Shown one piece after another: positions 54,622 through 60,000 of a stretch of DNA of 60,000 nt. Below the pieces are notes generated by a model. That model did no database searches. It worked only from the letters and a program-made list of their open reading frames with translations, and was not told the origin of the DNA. Position numbers and translations under genes: made by a program. Every line of letters starts with the position of its first letter. The first letter of the stretch is position 1. This DNA is from Apostichopus japonicus. Its lineage: Eukaryota; Echinodermata; Holothuroidea; Aspidochirotida; Stichopodidae. Location of the stretch: the NCBI RefSeq assembly GCF_037975245.1, contig NC_092581.1, forward strand, positions 15,751,303-15,811,302, given 5' to 3'.

Positions 54622-57600
54622 GTAAAGCTGCATTGCATTCCGTTACACTGTACACAAACCTATGCTCTACTGTATTACAACAAGTCTATAGAATCCCTAC
54701 GGCAACATGATTAAACCAATAGGACATCATTGGAATTCCTTCCTTCTGCTCGACAAACGTGTAATGGGATCTAAATTTCCCTAGCATATGAGAGGTGCTG
54801 TTAAATAGCACTGTATTTCAGTCGTAACAGGAAAAATACTGGTTTAACGATATAACACAGACTTCTTGTACATGATCATGAATCTAACAGCCACATTCTG
54901 CATTACAATACAAACAATATTTCGATAGGTTTCTCTACAATCACCTTATTTAGATGCGGGCACTTCTCTTTCATAAGAATTGACCCTTTTGCAAAGAATG
55001 AGAAAACGTCAAGTTTGTTTGTCGACATGAAGCACGAAGGACACCACTTGTTTCGTACGCACCCACTGACCCACACATTTTTCAGGTCCGTACACTTGAA
55101 TCTGTACAACTCAGCCAGTCTGTACAGTAACCAGCATTCCCTTCACTATATGCACACACTGACTGATAGATAAATTTACTTAGACTACTAGGTGACTATT
55201 ACTAGCCTATACTAGCCTTGTATACTGTAGTATGTTTTAAATTATAGTCTCAGACTGTTCAGGACATGTCAATTCATCTCTCAAGATCTGATGGACAGAA
55301 AATCAATCAAGCCAATCTGTAGCCAACCGGTGATCAACACCACAAGCATGTTTTCAGGGTTTTTGTTCATCTAGTATTTATTAACGACCACATTTAATAC
55401 AAACTTACCGATATATAGCTGTACCTGTAGGGGATAACGTTCATTTAAATAATGCGAAACAGATCTCATGTCGGACAGAAAGGCTAGTGTTGTCGTCGTG
55501 TATGAGGAAATGATATATTACGGTTAATGCATGATATTAAAAATATCGAAAATTTATAGTTTTATTGATTTAAAAGACCAGCGTCACACACCATATATTC
55601 CTTTCAATTTTTTTAGTTCTTTTTATACCAATTGCTCTTCCTAATTTTAGAGGGGAAAAAAAAAAACCTGATCAAGTTTACTGTACCATGGATATGGTAG
55701 AAGAGTATTTGATAGACAACCCACCCCGCTGCACTCTCTCCCTCCTCCCACCCTCCCCACCCACTTCAAAAGGTAAATAAAAAATATCATTCAGTACAAA
55801 AAGATATCATTTTTCTAAAATGAGGTCAACTTTTTCAAGTTTCTTTGGATATTTTCACAGAAAATGTAAACAGTGCTGAGACTAGAAACAATGTAATACT
55901 GTACTTGAGAAGTTAATTTCAGTGAAGACTGAATTTTGCCTTGCTTTGAATATTCAGGCTAATTCAGCCTTGCACTTTTTTTAGTTAATACATACTGGTA
56001 TCTGAAACTCAATATTTCTTTCCCTATTCCCATTCTCCACACCCCCCTCCCCAACCCCCCCCCAACAACAACAGTAATCATAATAATAATTAATGTCTTC
56101 TTAGTTGTTTGGGAAAGTTGTTGACCATATATACACATGGTTTGTCATTGACCAAACGCTTAGAGATACTTTAAAAAAACTCAAGGCCATTACATCGACT
56201 ACTGCAGCAATCTAGTCATGATAACATTGACATACATACATTTAAACACTTTCTACATACCTGTGTGACATTGTGTCTTGCGGCAAAGTAACGGTCCTCA
56301 TTTATATTAACAAGCAAATTCCAAGCAACGGTTACAGTATCTTCCGGATGATAAAGTAAAGATACATGAATAGTATGGCCTTACAGTTTGATACTTTGTC
56401 TTTTCACTGACTCACTGGAGATCCCTTCATAGATCTAAACTGATCAGAAATGAAGACTGCCAGAGTCCAAGTTTTTCTTGTTTTCTTGAAGTTTATTAAT
56501 CAATTGTCTTCTTTCTCAAAAACATGGGAGCACATGTAGTTCAAACTTTCACAGCTGGTAAGAGTGCTGAGGCTACGAGGAGACAGGTCAGCAAGGACAC
56601 CAAGTAAAATAACCCATTAGTTATATAATCCATCGATCGATCAATCAATTAATCAATCAACTCACCGGTTAATCAATCAATACAGTGCTAGTTGTTTGAT
56701 ACAAGGCAAGGCAGCTTATATTATCAATCACTGCTATTAAATACTTCCATGTTGTACTTTACTAGCAGCAAGTAGTTTGGGAAGTTTCTGCTTGACCTCA
56801 GTTTCTGCTTGACCCAGTCTCTGCTTGACCGTTGAATAAAATCCACAAACATGTATCGGTCATTTCTCCTACAAAACTTATGATATACAGTATGTTTGCC
56901 ACAAAGTTGCTTTTCACATCAATTCCATTTCAGCTGGTCTTTCCAGTTGGCATCACAAGGTCACCTGACATTTGCTGGTTTTGTTTTTTTTCCCCTCAAA
57001 GCTCACAAAAGTTCAAACGGTGAACTGAGTATTGTTTTCATTCAATAAAGGGTGTCATCTCTCCATTTCTGGTTTAAGAAGTTGATGATTTATCCAAGAG
57101 TTTATTATTGCTATTAGTAATGTCAGGTCACATGCCAGTGACAGTGTGCTGAGATTTGAACTGACAATTGCCAACTTTACTGGCAACAACATGAAAACAT
57201 GAAACATTTTATCAAAGATTTGATCATCAAACGAAACTAATGCAGCAGGCACAGCCAAATGAAGTAGTCTGATCAATACATACACTGGTATGTACACCTA
57301 CACACAATTTGCAAAACTGTTGCAGACAGAATTCACAATAAACCTTAACCAGGAAAGATTTGTTTCTGATAAAAGAAAGTGATTATAAGGTCATGTTGGT
57401 CCATTTAACCATTTAACTGTAGTAGTGGAAATTGCTGTATATACAGTATATATATATGCATACATACTTTACCAACATATTGTACACTGTCATTTGGATA
57501 AAGTCTACCATAGGTGACAAAAATGGAAAACAGCTGCAGAGGTTTACACTGAAACTAGAAATGATACTGGTTGGATCTGAAAAACAAATTTTCCTCCAAA

Positions 57601-58573
57601 AACAGAAAGAAAAGAAGTATAGAACTTCATCAGTCACCTGTGCATTAAAAGTCACAGTAAATATAAACTGCTATATTCAGGTATCCAAACACTATATGTA
57701 AGGGATGTTTACATCACACAAGATCTGAGAAATCCCAGGTCACTATTAAAACAAAGAATGAAAATTCATCTTTGAGTATCAACAACACAAACTTTAACTT
57801 GTACACACTTTCATGAAAGAAAGAAAGAAACAAACAGAGATCAAAAATTTTCCAAATTTAACTGTCCATAAACTATAAACTGTAAACAAGGGCTTCATTT
57901 TTATTGCCTTTGAATTTTCCAAACAATTATCCAGCCAAACACAACGCAGAATCTGTCACCAAACATCCCGATTAGTGCAATTTTACTTCCAGTCCACGAA
58001 ATGACAAATTGTGTAAAAGGTCGCCCAGCTCTCTGCATGACCTCACACACAGCAGTTCTATCTCTTCCTCTCTCAATCTTCCCCTGGAATATGAAAACTA
58101 AAAGAAAATTTCACAGGCCCTCCAGCTGAACATTCCGCTGAAATTCAGCGAAAAATTCTCCGAATCTTAACTAAGATGGGGAATTCTTGACAGTCCAAAA
58201 GTTCAAGTCCAGCTAGAGAAGCATACAGACTCTGTCGTACGAGAAAATGAGGCACAAATTTGTGAAATGTCAAACCATCTGTTGAGATAGACTGTACAGG
58301 CTGCCAACAGGTAGAACTAAAATCCTGCACAAGTTGTAGAATACAAATTGATATAAGCATACTGTACAAGCTTTCCCATGTAACGTAGACAGATATAGTA
58401 CTGATTTCCCATTTAGTCTAGTTTTAACATTAAAGCAGAAGTCAGTGTTTTGAGCAAAATATCTTTGTTTAAATTTTTTTTTTTTTATGTCTTTTGTGTT
58501 AATTTAGTTTATTCATTCGTTATTATGTTTTATTTTCTTTCTGGGAGATATACAAGTAAGGTCATTTACCATT
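54622..58573. other. No gene established
   Basis: One Cys-containing minus-strand frame (54903-55136) is noted as a finding but not called. Otherwise there is AT-rich sequence with simple repeats such as ATCA units at about 56635-56690. Confidence 0.35.
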
Positions 58574-58800
58574 CCATGTCGAGTGTTAGCCCAGGGCCTT
58601 CCAATCGTAATGTCCCCGGTTCAAGTCACACCAAGATTAATGTATGTCGTCCAGTTACAGAGTTGTTAACAATTGACAATTCATAATCATGGACGTTAAA
58701 TATGAATGTAAGAGACTGACTTCAGTCAGCTTGTGGCTTTGATAAGCCAATGAGGCTTCTTGGAGAAATCCCGATTGCAGGAGGATCTAAAATACATCCA
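58574..58800 (+). mobile_element. tRNA-derived SINE, copy 2
   Basis: It shares head, body and tail with 26842-27070. The B box is better preserved here (GGTTCAAGTC at 58618-58627), while the A box is damaged (GTGTTAGCCCAGGG). It ends GGAGGATCTAAAATACAT. Confidence 0.85.
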
Positions 58801-60000
58801 TGTCTCATTTTGTGATAAAAATAATACATGTATGTAAAACGCTTTCAATGCTTTATTATCAACCCATTACAACTGAACAAGCTCTCGACCGTGACATCCC
58901 TACAGTAAGTGGCATACTTTGCTTTTTCACTTTAATCTTCTGTTGTTTTTATTATAGCGAAGTAACTTTTAAACAGGCTAGGTTCTCCTCTGATATGTAC
59001 ACTATACACAGTATACAAAGCAGTGCCTAAGCTGTGTATCGCTCTGAACAATTATGAATTTTCAAAAATGCGAATAAATCTGTCGACATTCCTTTAAAGG
59101 TTAATTTCCAAAACCTGTTCTTAAGGTAACAGCTTTGTTTGAAGAGAGAAATTAGAACACACAGAACTGGCATAGTCAATGACATTTACTTAGAACACAC
59201 CCTCGTTGCAAACAGACCATACTGCGAGAGAGGGATAGAGCAAATATGAAGCCAGGGAGTTTTGATGAAAATAAACTCTTTACAAACTGAGTTCAGCATA
59301 CAACGAGCCAGGGTTAGGGTTTATATAAAAACTCTACAATATCGTTTCCCTATCCTTGAATAAATGCAATGAAGCAAACCAAATGTGTTTCAATTAATTT
59401 AAAACATCCTCTTCGATTGTAATTAACATGGAACCTTATGATGATTAAACAATCTGCATACAGTACACTCCCAGCATGGTCATGGGAATTGCCCAAATTG
59501 GCTCCCTACAGTATAAGCACCAGAATATATATATATTCACTTAGAGTAGGGAATATTTCATACCTATCCAAATATTATTTCGAGACAGCGTTGCAGTATA
59601 CGAGTCAGTTCTTGACAGAGAAAATAAAACAGGGTGGGTTGCAAAATATTGACAAAAGTTTATCCTCCTTTAGGAAATTTATACAAAGATTACTAAATTA
59701 TACATTATTTAAATAGGTAGGTTCTCATGTCGTTTTGGATTAAAAAAAAAAAAAAAAATCAAATTTCACATTAAATGATGCCTACAAAACAATTCCTACA
59801 TATATCCAGGGTGTAATATTTGAACACGAATAAAAAATAAATCACTACACAAAGGCAAACATATGTACATGATTCAATTTCCAACAGAAAATGCACATTG
59901 TCTCTATTAAGAATATATGGTTGCTACACAAATGTCAACTGATAAGGGTCAGAACAGTATTGGCTCCAAATTTTATCAAGCTAAATAATTACACCCTTCC
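58801..60000. other. No gene seen
   Basis: AT-rich sequence with an A-run at about 59742-59758 and no recognisable feature. Confidence 0.35.

Overview
This is an invertebrate nuclear window, AT-rich, with long introns and many transposon remnants. One gene dominates: a complete minus-strand orthologue of DOP1 (Dopey; human DOP1A/DOP1B). I could thread it by hand through 28 coding exons, from a start codon at 48950 to a stop at 8647. All 27 splice junctions have GT/AG ends and keep the frame. The exons sum to 7902 nt, a 2633-residue protein plus stop, close to the roughly 2300-2500 residues of the vertebrate proteins. The gene structure and the repeats (a tRNA-derived SINE, hAT- and TTAA-type MITEs, a jockey/CR1-like LINE) suggest a marine deuterostome. 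I favour an echinoderm, perhaps a sea cucumber, but that rests on a general impression of the repeats and not on a database comparison.

Layout. Bases 1-2500 hold a hAT-like element (832-2195) split by a second element (888-1459). At 2508-2624 (minus strand) is what looks like the first coding exon of a secreted or membrane protein; the rest of that gene would lie to the left, probably outside the window. An inverted copy of the first hAT-like element (4795-5384) lies on the other side of this exon. From 5.4 to 7.9 kb I see no gene, only a long purine tract. DOP1 occupies 8.6-49 kb. Its introns carry hAT-like MITEs (10992-11633, 43310-43621, and a 34-bp remnant at 37433-37466), a SINE beside exon 9, a LINE 3' fragment, a 2.6-kb element with repeated GTCACGTAAGTCACA motifs, a decayed second copy of exon 14, and at least ten tandem arrays. 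From 49 to 60 kb I find no convincing gene, only repeat fragments and a second SINE copy.

Function. DOP1 works with MON2 in endosome-Golgi membrane traffic, and in yeast also with the flippase Neo1. It is a large helical-repeat scaffold. Nothing else in the window is an evident pathway partner. No bacterial-type operon, CRISPR array, rRNA or genuine tRNA gene is present.
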